32,864 nt of DNA from an uncultured Eubacteriales bacterium. GTDB lineage: Bacteria > Bacillota > Clostridia > Oscillospirales > Oscillospiraceae. Shown here one piece after another: positions 1 to 7,585 of the stretch (position 1 is the first letter of the stretch; every line of letters begins with the position of its first letter). Location: positions 1 through 32,864 of the forward strand of contig URCY01000014.1 of NCBI GenBank assembly GCA_900546415.1, written 5' to 3'. The notes below the pieces were generated by a model, which was not told the DNA's origin, searched no databases, and saw nothing but the letters and a program-made list of their open reading frames with translations. Position numbers and translations under genes: made by a program.

Positions 1-59
1 AACCTCAATTTGGAACAAAATCCCTCGCTGACCGCTCTTGCGATTTAATCAGAGGTTCC
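1..59 (+). repeat. MITE copy A, right-hand part (truncated by window start)
   Basis: These 59 bases match the right-hand third of the complete 159-bp repeat at 7052-7210, in the same orientation, ending with the terminal inverted repeat GATTTAATCAGAGGTTCC. The left part lies outside the window. The four bases after it are TAAA, which fits the YTAR target consensus of the other copies only loosely. It sits directly upstream of the sporulation sigma operon. Confidence 0.85.
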
Positions 60-60
60 T

Positions 61-105
61 AAAAAAAACGGCGGCGCGCCGGGCTTTCGACACGCCGCGC
101 CGCCA
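61..105 (-). terminator. GC-rich hairpin with a T-tract on the minus strand
   Basis: GGCGGCGCG pairs with CGCGCCGCC about 17 bases later. The eight A residues before it become a U-tract when read on the minus strand, so it has the form of a minus-strand intrinsic terminator. No minus-strand gene feeds it inside the window. It may block antisense transcription coming from spoIIA or belong to a gene now displaced by the adjacent MITE. Confidence 0.4.
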
Positions 106-120
106 AAAGAGGCTATACTG

Positions 121-155
121 AACGCACATGGATGGAGCATTCATCCATGTGCGTT
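121..155 (+). promoter_or_regulatory. Perfect hairpin in the spoIIAA leader
   Basis: A 14-bp perfect stem (AACGCACATGGATG against its complement) with a 7-base loop lies between a TATACT box (114-119) and the spoIIAA ribosome-binding site. It is followed by TTATTCTTT, so it could act as a weak terminator or attenuator, or as a stabilising 5' structure. A matching -35 box was not found at the usual distance. In Bacillus this operon is driven by sigma-H with Spo0A; no such boxes were recognised here. Confidence 0.45.
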
Positions 156-175
156 TATTCTTTGGAGGAATCAGG

Positions 176-496
176 ATGAAACTGACTAGTTACGTTCAGG
201 AGCGTCAGCTGACCGTCGCGCTGACCGGCGAAATTGACCACCACACCGCCCGGGAGATGATGCAGGCGATCTCCGAGAAGATCGACCTCTATCTGCCCTT
301 GCGCTGCATCCTCGACTTCCGCGACGTGCGGTTCATGGATTCCAGCGGCATTGCCGTCGTGCTGCATACCCTGCGGCGCATGAAGCTGCTGCAGGGGCGT
401 GTGATCCTGCAAAACATCCCGGCGCAGCCCTACAAGGTCCTGCGCGCGGCCGGGATCGAAAAAATCACGGAGGTCAGAGAGGAGTGTCCGCAATGA
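176..496 (+). CDS. spoIIAA: Anti-sigma F factor antagonist SpoIIAA
   Basis: A STAS-domain protein of 106 residues, the usual family length. It is the anti-anti-sigma factor of early sporulation: unphosphorylated SpoIIAA binds SpoIIAB and releases sigma-F in the forespore. The phospho-acceptor serine lies in the motif FMDSSGIAV (about residues 54-62), equivalent to the DSSG motif of Bacillus SpoIIAA. The ATG at 176 is chosen because TTTGGAGGA lies just upstream; an earlier in-frame ATG at 128 falls inside the leader hairpin and has no such site. Its stop codon overlaps the spoIIAB start (ATGA), so the two are translationally coupled. Confidence 0.95.
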   Translation: MKLTSYVQERQLTVALTGEIDHHTAREMMQAISEKIDLYLPLRCILDFRDVRFMDSSGIAVVLHTLRRMKLLQGRVILQNIPAQPYKVLRAAGIEKITEVREECPQ

Positions 497-936
497 AGCA
501 ATCGGAGAACTTTATGGAGCTGAAATTCCCGAGCCGCTCGGCCAACGAGGCCTTTGCCCGCGCGGCCGTGGCGAGCTTCGCCGCGCAGCTCGATCCGACG
601 CTCGACGAGCTGGGCGACATCAAGACCGCCGTCAGCGAGGCCGTCACGAACTGCATCGTTCACGCCTATCCCGACTGCATCGGCACGATCACGCTCCGCG
701 CGCGGCTGCTGCCCGGACGCGTGCTCGATCTGACGGTCAGGGACCGCGGCGTCGGCATTCCGGACGTCGCGCAGGCCAGCAGGCCGATGTTCACGACCGG
801 CGGCGCCGAGCGCAGCGGCATGGGCATCACGATCATGGAGAGCTTTATGAGCGAATTTCGCATCACCTCCACGCCCGGCAAGGGCACGACCGTCCATATG
901 AAGCGCAAGATCGTCTGCCGCGGGGGCGCGCGTTGA
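493..936 (+). CDS. spoIIAB: Anti-sigma F factor / serine kinase SpoIIAB
   Basis: A GHKL-type ATPase and serine kinase of 147 residues. It holds sigma-F inactive in the predivisional cell and phosphorylates SpoIIAA. The Bergerat-fold motifs are visible: an N-box EAVTNCIVHAYP (about 51-62), the G1 motif DRGVGI (about 85-90), and the G2 region with SGMGITIME (about 108-116). The ATG at 493 overlaps the spoIIAA stop by four bases and is preceded by GAGAGGAGTG. The stop overlaps the TTG start of sigF. The tight spoIIAA-spoIIAB-sigF order is diagnostic of endospore-forming Firmicutes. Confidence 0.95.
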   Translation: MKQSENFMELKFPSRSANEAFARAAVASFAAQLDPTLDELGDIKTAVSEAVTNCIVHAYPDCIGTITLRARLLPGRVLDLTVRDRGVGIPDVAQASRPMFTTGGAERSGMGITIMESFMSEFRITSTPGKGTTVHMKRKIVCRGGAR

Positions 937-1646
937 ATGCCGAGCAGTCTGCGCTGCTGCTCCGCGCGGCGGCCGGGGACGGCGCGGCCTGCTCGGAGCT
1001 GGTCGAGAGCAATTCCGGTCTGATCTGGTCGGTCGCGCGGCGCTACTTCGGGCGCGGTGTCGATTCCGACGACCTCTATCAGCTGGGCTGTCTGGGCTTT
1101 CTCAAGGCCGTGCGGGGCTTCGACCCGGCCTTCGGCACGCAGTTTTCGACCTACGCCGTGCCGAAGATCGCCGGGGAGATCCGGCGCTTTCTGCGCGACG
1201 ACGGCACGGTGAAGGTCAGCCGCAGCCTCAAGGAGCGCGCCGCCTTCATCAAGGGCGCGCGGCAGCGGCTGATCGCGGCGCTTGACCGCGAGCCGACGGT
1301 CAGCGAGCTTTGCGCCGAGACGGGCCTGCAGCCCGAGGAGATCGCCACGGCCGAGGCGGCCACCGGGACGGCGGACTCCATCCAGCGCCGCGCCGGGGAC
1401 GACGGCCCGGCGCTCGAGGAGCTGCTCTCCGGCGGCGAGCTGGAGGAGGAGCTGCTGGAGAAGATCGCCCTGCGCGAGGCCGTCGACACCCTGCCCGAGC
1501 GGGAGCGCATGGTCATCGATCTGCGCTATTACCACGGCCTGACGCAGGACAAGACCGCAAGAATCCTCGGCGTCTCACAGGTGCAGATCTCGCGCATCGA
1601 GAAGAAGGCGCTGCTCGCCCTGCGCGGCTATTTTTCTGCAGGATGA
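933..1646 (+). CDS. sigF: RNA polymerase sporulation sigma factor SigF
   Basis: A sigma-70 family factor of 237 residues that directs early forespore transcription. Region 2 is clear (LYQLGCLGFLKAVRGFD, then FSTYAVPKIAGEIRRFLRDD), and region 4.2 ends the protein with a helix-turn-helix around LGVSQVQISRIEKKAL. The start is taken as TTG at 933, overlapping the spoIIAB stop as TTGA; no in-frame ATG precedes region 2, and GGGGGCG upstream can serve as ribosome-binding site. An acidic linker between regions 3 and 4 (about residues 160-180, ELEEELLEK) is longer than in Bacillus. A degraded MITE end begins immediately after the stop. Confidence 0.95.
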   Translation: MNAEQSALLLRAAAGDGAACSELVESNSGLIWSVARRYFGRGVDSDDLYQLGCLGFLKAVRGFDPAFGTQFSTYAVPKIAGEIRRFLRDDGTVKVSRSLKERAAFIKGARQRLIAALDREPTVSELCAETGLQPEEIATAEAATGTADSIQRRAGDDGPALEELLSGGELEEELLEKIALREAVDTLPERERMVIDLRYYHGLTQDKTARILGVSQVQISRIEKKALLALRGYFSAG

Positions 1647-1649
1647 CGG

Positions 1650-1685
1650 CCGCAGCCGATATAAGCCGATATAATCAGAGGTTCC
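1650..1685 (-). repeat. Degraded MITE end (copy D)
   Basis: GCCGCAGCCGATATA followed by TAATCAGAGGTTCC matches the terminal region of the inverted copy at 7586-7744, but the middle is replaced by a tandem 10-bp duplication (AGCCGATATA twice). It is followed by CTAG, a valid YTAR target sequence. Only about 36 bases survive, so this is a remnant. It directly abuts the sigF stop codon. Confidence 0.55.
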
Positions 1686-1709
1686 CTAGGCATAGCTAAA
1701 GCTTTTTGG

Positions 1710-1737
1710 AACCACCGGCACTGCCGGTGGTTTTCTT
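1710..1737 (+). terminator. Intrinsic terminator of the spoIIA operon
   Basis: A 10-bp stem (AACCACCGGC/GCCGGTGGTT) with a three-base loop, followed by TTTTCTTG. It lies 65 bases after sigF on the same strand. An almost identical hairpin occurs at 6740-6760. Confidence 0.85.
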
Positions 1738-1741
1738 GCTA

Positions 1742-1775
1742 CAAAAACGCGGGGGAAGCGAAATGCTTCCCCCGC
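1742..1775 (-). terminator. Intrinsic terminator of the lysozyme gene
   Basis: An 11-bp perfect stem (GCGGGGGAAGC) with a 5-base loop. On the minus strand it is followed by GTTTTTGT. It lies 13 bases beyond the stop codon of the minus-strand lysozyme gene and is back to back with the spoIIA terminator. Confidence 0.88.
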
Positions 1776-1787
1776 AGGTTTCAGGAA

Positions 1788-4700
1788 TCAATAGCCGTTG
1801 AAGTGATAGGTCTTCACGATGTACGGATAGTCCTTGTAGCACACATTGGTGTCCAGTGGGCCGACGCCGTTGACGTAGTTGCTGGAGGTGTACTGATACA
1901 TACCGTAGGTGGAGGGATAGTTGGCCGACTTGACGTTGACGGGCGAACCATTATAATAGTTCGCCATCCAGCACTCCCACTTGGAGCAGATGCTGGAGGT
2001 GGGGACCCATGCTCCGTAGTTTGGATCCAGCCAGCTCGCGTAGCCGTACAGGCCGGGCAGATAGCCCGCCGCCTCGATTTTGGACAGGAAGGCATTGCAG
2101 ATCTGCTGCGCCAGCGCGCCGTTGTAGCTGCGTGCGCTGCCGTCCTCGAAGTCGAAGTAGACCGGGTACTCAAACTTCTTTCCCTGGATGTAGCTCAGGC
2201 AGCGATCCGCCTCATAGGAGGCCTCCTCCGGTGTCGAAGCGTAAGAGTAGAAATACACGCCCACGTTCAGGCCCGCAGCCTTGGCCGCAGCGTAATATTC
2301 CTCGAAGCGGTAGTCCTTACGGGTAACAAAGCCGCAGCGCAGAATGACATAGGAATAGCCGCTGTTTTTCAGGTTCTGGAAATTGAATCCCGTGCCCTGA
2401 TGCTCGGACACGTCGATGCCGTAGGCGACGATGGAGCCGCTGCCTGCCATGCCGCCGGTATAGCCCGCATCATAGCCCTTGGGGACTTCCTTTTCCACGG
2501 GGATGAGCTTCCACTTCTGCGCAGCCGTGCCGTTGCCGGTCCAGACCTGCACATTGGTGCCATTGTCGGAGAAAGTGCCGTTGACATCCAGATACAGGCC
2601 GGACTTGTTGACGACATAGGCATAACCGTCGCCCGCGTCCTTCAGCATCCATTGCTGTGCATCGCTGCCGTTGCCCTGATACTGCTGGACGTTCGCGCCG
2701 GAAACATTGCTGCCGTTGGCAACGTCGATGTACTTCCCGCTGTGCAGTGCCATGAGGGTGTAGTAACCGTTCTGATATTTGAGCTCAAACTTCTGGTTGC
2801 TGGCGCCGCCATAAGCCCACAGATGGGCATTGGCGCCGTTGTCCGTGCTCACGCCTGCAATGTCGAGGCCCTTGGAGTTGTCCACCGCAGAAGCGAGACG
2901 ATAGTAGCCGTCCGGCACGCCGAAGGGAACATGGATCGTAGGCGCTGCCGTGTTGGAGCTGTTGCCTCTGGTATCGTCGGCATAGATGTGCGTGGTATAG
3001 CTGCCGGTTTCGCTCTTATGGTCGGCGGTTCTGACATAGAACGTCGCGGTATTGCCGTTGAGGGTGGCCTCGTGCCAGACAAGGTCGTCCTGACCGTTTC
3101 TGTCCGACCATGTGGGCATCTTGACTCTTGCTATGCCGGTCTCGTCCGTGACCGTGCAGGTCACGCGGTAGCCGTTGGGCGTGACTTCGCTGATCTGGAC
3201 GTTGGAGATCTCAGGCCCCTGCTTATCCTCGGGAACATGGATCGTGCCTGCCGGAATGGCGCTCAGATAGCCGCGTTTGTCGGTCGCATAGATGTGCGTG
3301 AGGTAGTCGCCGGCTTCATCGTTGTGGTCGGAAACCCTGACATAGAAGGTCGCAGTATTGCCGGAGATCGCCGCCTCATGCCAGACGATATCGTCCTGAT
3401 TATTCTTCACCGACCACGTTGGCATCGTGACCTTTGCCACACCGGAGGGATCGGTCACGGTGCAGGTCACGCGGTAGCCCTTGGTGGAAACCTCGGTGAC
3501 GCGGATGTTGCTGATGGACGGACCGTAAAAGTCCTCCTGCACGCTGCTCGGAATCAGCGACCATTTCTGCGCGCCGCTACCGTTGGTCTGCCAGCACTGA
3601 ACATTCTGACCGTTGGCGGCCTTTCCGTTTGCCAGATCAAGCGCAAGGCCGTTGACTGCGGCGATAAAGGTGTAGGTGCCGTCGCCGTTGTCCTGAATGC
3701 GCCATTTTTCGTCGCCGTTGGGCGTGTCATTGTTCCACTGTTGGAGATTCGTGCCGTTCGCTTTGCCGCTGCCGGCTACATTGATATAGCGGCCGCTGTG
3801 CAGGGCGCGGACGGAGTACAGACCGCTGCCCAGACTCTTGATGTACCAGAGCTGGTTTTCGCTGTTGGCAGCCGTCCAAACCTGAATGTTCGCACCGCTG
3901 TTCTTGGACACCTCCGCAACGTCCAGCACGATATTCTGATTCAGGGAGCTTGCGATCGTATAAACGCCGTCGGAAATCTTACCGGTGACGGGTGTACCCC
4001 CCACAATGGTCGGAACCGTAATCGCCGGCACCGGAACGGAAGAGCTGTTTCCTGCCGCGTCATCTGCATAGATATGCGTGATGTACTTGCCCGGTTCGTT
4101 CTTATGGTCGGAAGCCTTGACATAGACCGTTGCGGTATTGCCGTTGAGGGTGGCCTCGTGCCAGACAAGATCGTCCTGGCCGTTCTTCACCGTCCAGGTG
4201 GGCATCTTGACTCTTGCCACACCGGAGGCATCCTTGACCGTGCAGGTCACGCGGTAGCCGCCGGAGGAAACCTCAGTGATCCGGATATTGGAGATCTCCG
4301 GTCCCTTGGTGTCCTCGGGAACGTTGACTTCGCCCGCCGAGGCGCCGCTTTCGTAGCCCTTGGTGTCCGAAGCATAGATATGCGTGAGATATTTTCCAGT
4401 TTCGTTGTTGTGATCGGAGATATTGACATAGAAGGAAGCAGTCGTGCCGGAAACCGTTGCCTCGTGCCAGACGAGGTCATCCTGTCCGTCCTTCAGCGTC
4501 CAGGTGGGCATCTTGACTTTCGCCACACCGGAGGCATCCTTGACCGTGCAGGTCACGCGGTAGCCCTTGGGGGAAACCTCGGTGACCTGAATGTTGCTGA
4601 TGGACGGACCGGAGAAGTCTGCCTGCACATTGCTGCGGTACAGCACCCACCTCTGCGCGCCGGAACCGTTGGTCTGACAGCACTGAACATTCTGACCGTT

Positions 4701-6347
4701 GGCGGTCTTTCCGTTTGCCAGATCAAGCGCAAGGCCGTTGACTGCGGCGATAAAGGTGTAGGTGCCGTCGCCGTTGTCCTGAATGCGCCATTTTTCGTCG
4801 CCGTTGGGCGTGTCATTGTTCCACTGTTGGAGATTCGTGCCGTTCGCTTTGCCGCTGCCGGCTACATTGATATAGCGGCCGCTGTGCAGGGCGCGGACGG
4901 AGTACAGACCGCTGCCCAGACTCTTGATGTACCAGAGCTGGTTTTCGCTGTTGGCAGCCGTCCAAACCTGAATGTTCGCACCGCTGTTCTTGGACACCTC
5001 CGCAACGTCCAGCACCAGATTCCGGTTGAGGGAGCTGGCGATGGTGTAAACACCGTCCTTCAGTGTTCCGCTCGCGGTCGGCCCGGAGAGAATGTTCGGA
5101 AGCGTGACCACAGGCGCCGCGACGGAAGATCTGTTTCCTGCCGCGTCATATGCATAAATATGGGTCAGATAGTCGCCGGATTCCAGATTGTGGTCGCCGA
5201 TGCTGACACGGAAGGTCGCGGTGTTGCCGGAGATGGTCGCCGTATGCCAGACAAGATCGTCCTGGCCGTTCTTCACCGTCCAGGTCGGCATGGTGACTTT
5301 CGTCACGCCGACGTTGTCCGAAACCTTGCAGGTGACGGTGTAGCCGCGCCCGGAGACGTTGCTGACCTTGACGTCGTTGATGGTCGGCGCGGCGGTATCC
5401 GCAATGATGTTGACGCGCGCGCCGGAATTGTTCAGCAGAGCATTTCCGCTGCCGGCGCCGACATTGATGCCATAGACATAAACGGGCTGATTCCCGCTCT
5501 TGGAGGTGTTGATCACTGCGTCAAAGCCGTGCGCGCTGCCCGCGCCGGGATAGGCCGCCGCGATGTCGGAGCGTTCCAAATTGGCCTTGATCACATGACC
5601 CTCGACGTTGCTGTCGCCCGCGGCACCGCCGATGTAGACATGAACGTCCAGAGAGGTCGTGGGAGAATCCGCATCCAGTGTCCAGCCTTTGACATGGATC
5701 CTGCCGACGCCGTCGCTGGTCACGCTGTCCAGCCAGCCGGTAGGAGCGTTGCCGGAGGAGGAAATGTTATAGCCCGCGACATACCAGTAGGTGGTAACAT
5801 TTGCCAAAATGTTCGCCTGCGAGCCGTAGCAGGTGCCGAAATAGCTGCTGGTCAGAGGGCGGCGGTTGCCGGAGTAGCCCCAACCCGGATCTGCGCAGTA
5901 GATGGTGTCGCCTGCGTAGTCCGTGATAAAGATTGCATGGGGCAGCCGGCCGCAGTACATGACAAAGCCCTCGGGATGCGCGTTCAGCAGAGCCTTGACC
6001 GTGCCGAGGCTGAGTCCTCTAACGGCGGTTTCACTGACGCTGATCGAGTGAATGCCATCGCCCGGCTTGGAGAGCGTATAGTTCCAACTCATGCCGTAGG
6101 AGTCGGACCATGCGCCGCAGTTGGTCAGATCATATTCCGTGATGCTCGACCAGTTATCGTTGCCGCTGAGATAGGCTCTTGCCCGGCACATCATCGTATT
6201 GGAAGCGCGGGTGCAGCTTACATTGGTAATCTGCCGCAGATACAATGACGAAGGGAAGGACGCTGCGCTGGCAGGGAGGATGCACAGGCCTGCCAGAATG
6301 GCCAGTGCAAGCAGGATTGCGAGGGAGCGTTTTACTGGATGCTTCAT
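1788..6347 (-). CDS. Secreted modular cell-wall hydrolase: C39-like peptidase region, Bsp-like repeats, ricin lectin domains, GH25 lysozyme
   Basis: A protein of about 1519 residues beginning with a Sec signal peptide (MKHPVKRSLAILLALA..., cleavage near PASA-A). Order seen: a C39/papain-like region (about 25-190) with a candidate Cys in VSCTRASNTMM and His in LPHAIFITDY; a beta-sandwich segment (195-309); a GBS-Bsp-like repeat (312-419); a ricin-type lectin (429-569); two Bsp-like repeats (579-779); a second lectin (789-932); two more Bsp-like repeats (939-1139); a third lectin (1142-1282); and a C-terminal GH25 lysozyme (about 1302-1519) with GIDVSEHQG and the catalytic YFDFED. GH25 enzymes cleave the MurNAc-GlcNAc bond of peptidoglycan; the lectins probably bind glycans. 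The start at 6347 fits the signal peptide; an in-frame ATG 12 codons upstream would precede it with a charged tail. The peptidase assignment is less certain than GH25. Confidence 0.9.
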   Translation of the reverse strand: MKHPVKRSLAILLALAILAGLCILPASAASFPSSLYLRQITNVSCTRASNTMMCRARAYLSGNDNWSSITEYDLTNCGAWSDSYGMSWNYTLSKPGDGIHSISVSETAVRGLSLGTVKALLNAHPEGFVMYCGRLPHAIFITDYAGDTIYCADPGWGYSGNRRPLTSSYFGTCYGSQANILANVTTYWYVAGYNISSSGNAPTGWLDSVTSDGVGRIHVKGWTLDADSPTTSLDVHVYIGGAAGDSNVEGHVIKANLERSDIAAAYPGAGSAHGFDAVINTSKSGNQPVYVYGINVGAGSGNALLNNSGARVNIIADTAAPTINDVKVSNVSGRGYTVTCKVSDNVGVTKVTMPTWTVKNGQDDLVWHTATISGNTATFRVSIGDHNLESGDYLTHIYAYDAAGNRSSVAAPVVTLPNILSGPTASGTLKDGVYTIASSLNRNLVLDVAEVSKNSGANIQVWTAANSENQLWYIKSLGSGLYSVRALHSGRYINVAGSGKANGTNLQQWNNDTPNGDEKWRIQDNGDGTYTFIAAVNGLALDLANGKTANGQNVQCCQTNGSGAQRWVLYRSNVQADFSGPSISNIQVTEVSPKGYRVTCTVKDASGVAKVKMPTWTLKDGQDDLVWHEATVSGTTASFYVNISDHNNETGKYLTHIYASDTKGYESGASAGEVNVPEDTKGPEISNIRITEVSSGGYRVTCTVKDASGVARVKMPTWTVKNGQDDLVWHEATLNGNTATVYVKASDHKNEPGKYITHIYADDAAGNSSSVPVPAITVPTIVGGTPVTGKISDGVYTIASSLNQNIVLDVAEVSKNSGANIQVWTAANSENQLWYIKSLGSGLYSVRALHSGRYINVAGSGKANGTNLQQWNNDTPNGDEKWRIQDNGDGTYTFIAAVNGLALDLANGKAANGQNVQCWQTNGSGAQKWSLIPSSVQEDFYGPSISNIRVTEVSTKGYRVTCTVTDPSGVAKVTMPTWSVKNNQDDIVWHEAAISGNTATFYVRVSDHNDEAGDYLTHIYATDKRGYLSAIPAGTIHVPEDKQGPEISNVQISEVTPNGYRVTCTVTDETGIARVKMPTWSDRNGQDDLVWHEATLNGNTATFYVRTADHKSETGSYTTHIYADDTRGNSSNTAAPTIHVPFGVPDGYYRLASAVDNSKGLDIAGVSTDNGANAHLWAYGGASNQKFELKYQNGYYTLMALHSGKYIDVANGSNVSGANVQQYQGNGSDAQQWMLKDAGDGYAYVVNKSGLYLDVNGTFSDNGTNVQVWTGNGTAAQKWKLIPVEKEVPKGYDAGYTGGMAGSGSIVAYGIDVSEHQGTGFNFQNLKNSGYSYVILRCGFVTRKDYRFEEYYAAAKAAGLNVGVYFYSYASTPEEASYEADRCLSYIQGKKFEYPVYFDFEDGSARSYNGALAQQICNAFLSKIEAAGYLPGLYGYASWLDPNYGAWVPTSSICSKWECWMANYYNGSPVNVKSANYPSTYGMYQYTSSNYVNGVGPLDTNVCYKDYPYIVKTYHFNGY
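3621..3929 (-). repeat. Near-perfect intragenic DNA repeat, copy 1 (second lectin domain)
   Basis: By direct reading these 309 bases are identical to 4707-5015. The offset is 1086 bases, exactly 362 codons, so the duplicated unit is one ricin lectin plus two Bsp-like repeats. Neighbouring Bsp-like repeats are similar but clearly diverged. Confidence 0.9.
4707..5015 (-). repeat. Near-perfect intragenic DNA repeat, copy 2 (first lectin domain)
   Basis: The partner of 3621-3929. Flanking positions differ, for example by single substitutions just below 4707. Perfect identity across a lectin-coding block points to recent duplication or gene conversion within the lysozyme gene. Confidence 0.9.
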
Positions 6348-6521
6348 GGTTTCATCTTCTTTCTTCCTTTTGTTGGTTGCCATCTTCCGGGCATACGTGA
6401 GCGCGGAGGATAGCGGTCAAGCGACAGACGCTGTCTTTCCGTATGGGAGACGGCCGGAATTTGTCCTCTGTCCGGGAAATTCCTGCGTCTTCCAGAACTT
6501 GCAGATGTTGCCTGTTTCCCA

Positions 6522-6549
6522 ATTATAATTGTACTGCGTCTCGATTCAA
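6522..6549 (-). promoter_or_regulatory. Putative promoter of the lysozyme gene
   Basis: On the minus strand, TTGAAT and TATAAT are separated by 16 bases, about 170 bases upstream of the start codon. It is an AT-rich island in GC-rich surroundings. Confidence 0.55.
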
Positions 6550-6638
6550 AAATCAACTCAATTGATATACTTTTTTTCAGATTTACTGCAATTTTACGCA
6601 AGGCAAACCTGCTGCACGTTTTGCTCTGCTCTGAAAAT

Positions 6639-6670
6639 GTCCCGCTTTTGTCAGACGGCAAAAGCGGGAC
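6639..6670. repeat. Perfect 12-bp inverted repeat in the intergenic region 6384-6800
   Basis: GTCCCGCTTTTG and its complement are separated by 8 bases. On the minus strand it is followed by ATTTTC, so it could be a weak terminator ahead of the lysozyme promoter. The rest of 6384-6800 holds the lysozyme promoter, an AT-rich stretch, and a GGC/GCC hairpin at 6740-6760 (ACCACCGGC-CGT-GCCGGTGGT). No gene was seen there. Confidence 0.6.
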
Positions 6671-6863
6671 AATACATTATTTACAATTATAATTATCGGA
6701 GGCCGACACGCGAGCGCGCCATGGTCTACAAAATCATAACCACCGGCCGTGCCGGTGGTATGCACTAGCCCCCTTGGGGCATGCCCATGGCCGAACCTAT
6801 AGGCTCATTGAAAAGTCTGCCAACCGCGCAGCTTTCACGGGCTGCCCCTAAAGGGGCTTTTGT

Positions 6864-7503
6864 TTATTTGCCCTCTGTTATTGGCTGACCCGTAAACGGG
6901 TCTACATACTCCTTTATACTCATTTGGTCGTCTGTGTAATCTTCCTGTAGCTGATTTCGGATATACTCTTGGATTGCCTTCCTGTTCGCTCCTACTGTAC
7001 TTACATAATAGCTCCGACACCAGAAATGCCGGTTCCCATACTTGTACTTAAGGAACCTCTGAATAAATCGGCTGCGGCGCTCAGCGGGTCTTTTACCCCA
7101 ACTTGTCGGTTTGAAAATCTTGAAATACGTAAAGGATTCCTGCGATTTCCAAACCTTAATTTGGAATAAAATCCCTAGCTGACCGCTCTTGCGATTTAAT
7201 CAGAGGTTCCTTAAGGCTCGCGTACTTCTCGAAAATCATTAGGCTGCTCTTTCCTTTGGGGTAACCCATAATCTGTGCTACACTGTATTTCGGCGGTATC
7301 GATATGAGCATGTGAATATGATCTTTGCACGCCTCTGCTTCTATAATTTCTATTCCCTTGTATTCGCATAGCTTTCGTAACATTTGCCCGATGTCCATCT
7401 TTATCTTCCCGTAAATAATTTGGCGTCGATATTTGTGGGCGAATACGATATGGTATTTGCATTCCCACTTCGTGTGTGCTAAACTGTTAGTGTCAAGTTT
7501 CAT
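6864..7503 (-). pseudogene. tnpA: IS200/IS605 transposase TnpA, split by a MITE
   Basis: The 5' part (7503 down to 7215) encodes the typical N-terminus TNSLAHTKWECKYHIVF, the HUH motif in KDHIHMLISIPP, and the conserved GYPKGKSSLMIFEKYASL. It is cut after LK by the MITE at 7052-7210. The 3' part (7047 down to 6864) continues in frame with KYGNRHFW, SYYVSTVGAN and the YIRNQ helix that carries the catalytic tyrosine in this family, ending at TAA (6864-6866). Removing the MITE and one TTAA copy restores one open frame with no loss. As it stands the product stops 17 codons into the MITE and lacks the tyrosine. The start at 7503 follows GGGAGGAA. Seen directly: the frame and motifs. Inferred: inactivity in cis. 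Confidence 0.92.
7052..7210 (+). mobile_element. Complete 159-bp MITE, copy B, inserted in tnpA
   Basis: The ends are near-perfect inverted repeats (GGAACCTCTGAATAAATC / GATTTAATCAGAGGTTCC). Flanking TTAA on both sides (7048-7051 and 7211-7214) is the target duplication. It has no meaningful ORF. An internal imperfect inverted repeat (GGTTTGAAAATC / GATTTCCAAACC) adds a nested hairpin. TTAA fits YTAR, the 4-bp target of the IS5 family, whose termini these ends resemble, so mobilisation by an IS5-like transposase is inferred. Confidence 0.9.
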
Positions 7504-7585
7504 CTGGACTTGATTCCTCCCATGGTTATGTAATGGCGGTTGGCAGACCACCATTACTATATCCATAGGAGGATCCTTTTTCTAG

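Larger units (their letters stand above)
6800..7570 (-). mobile_element. IS200/IS605-family element, inactivated
   Basis: The element carries a single Y1 (HUH) transposase gene and subterminal hairpins instead of long terminal repeats, as expected for the family. Upstream of the gene TAATGG...CCATTA forms a hairpin (7531-7556). Thirteen bases inside it (7536-7548, GCGGTTGGCAGAC) recur as the inverted complement at 6815-6827 beyond the 3' end of the gene. A second hairpin, GCCCC-TAAA-GGGGC, lies at 6844-6857. Exact ends cannot be fixed by eye. No tnpB is present. The transposase gene is interrupted by MITE copy B. Confidence 0.75.

Noticed and set aside
3621..5015. Assembly duplication within the lysozyme gene
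   Set aside because: The offset is an exact number of codons and of domains, the flanking modules are diverged, and the reading frame is intact, which fits a real duplication better.
1803..6248. 1481-codon open frame on the plus strand opposite the lysozyme gene
   Set aside because: It mirrors the repeats of the real minus-strand gene, has no signal, domain or ribosome-binding site, and arises from GC-biased third positions.
7156..7214. C-terminal tail of the TnpA frame (KEPLIKSQERSARDFIPN)
   Set aside because: These residues are encoded by the inserted MITE and are not native transposase sequence.
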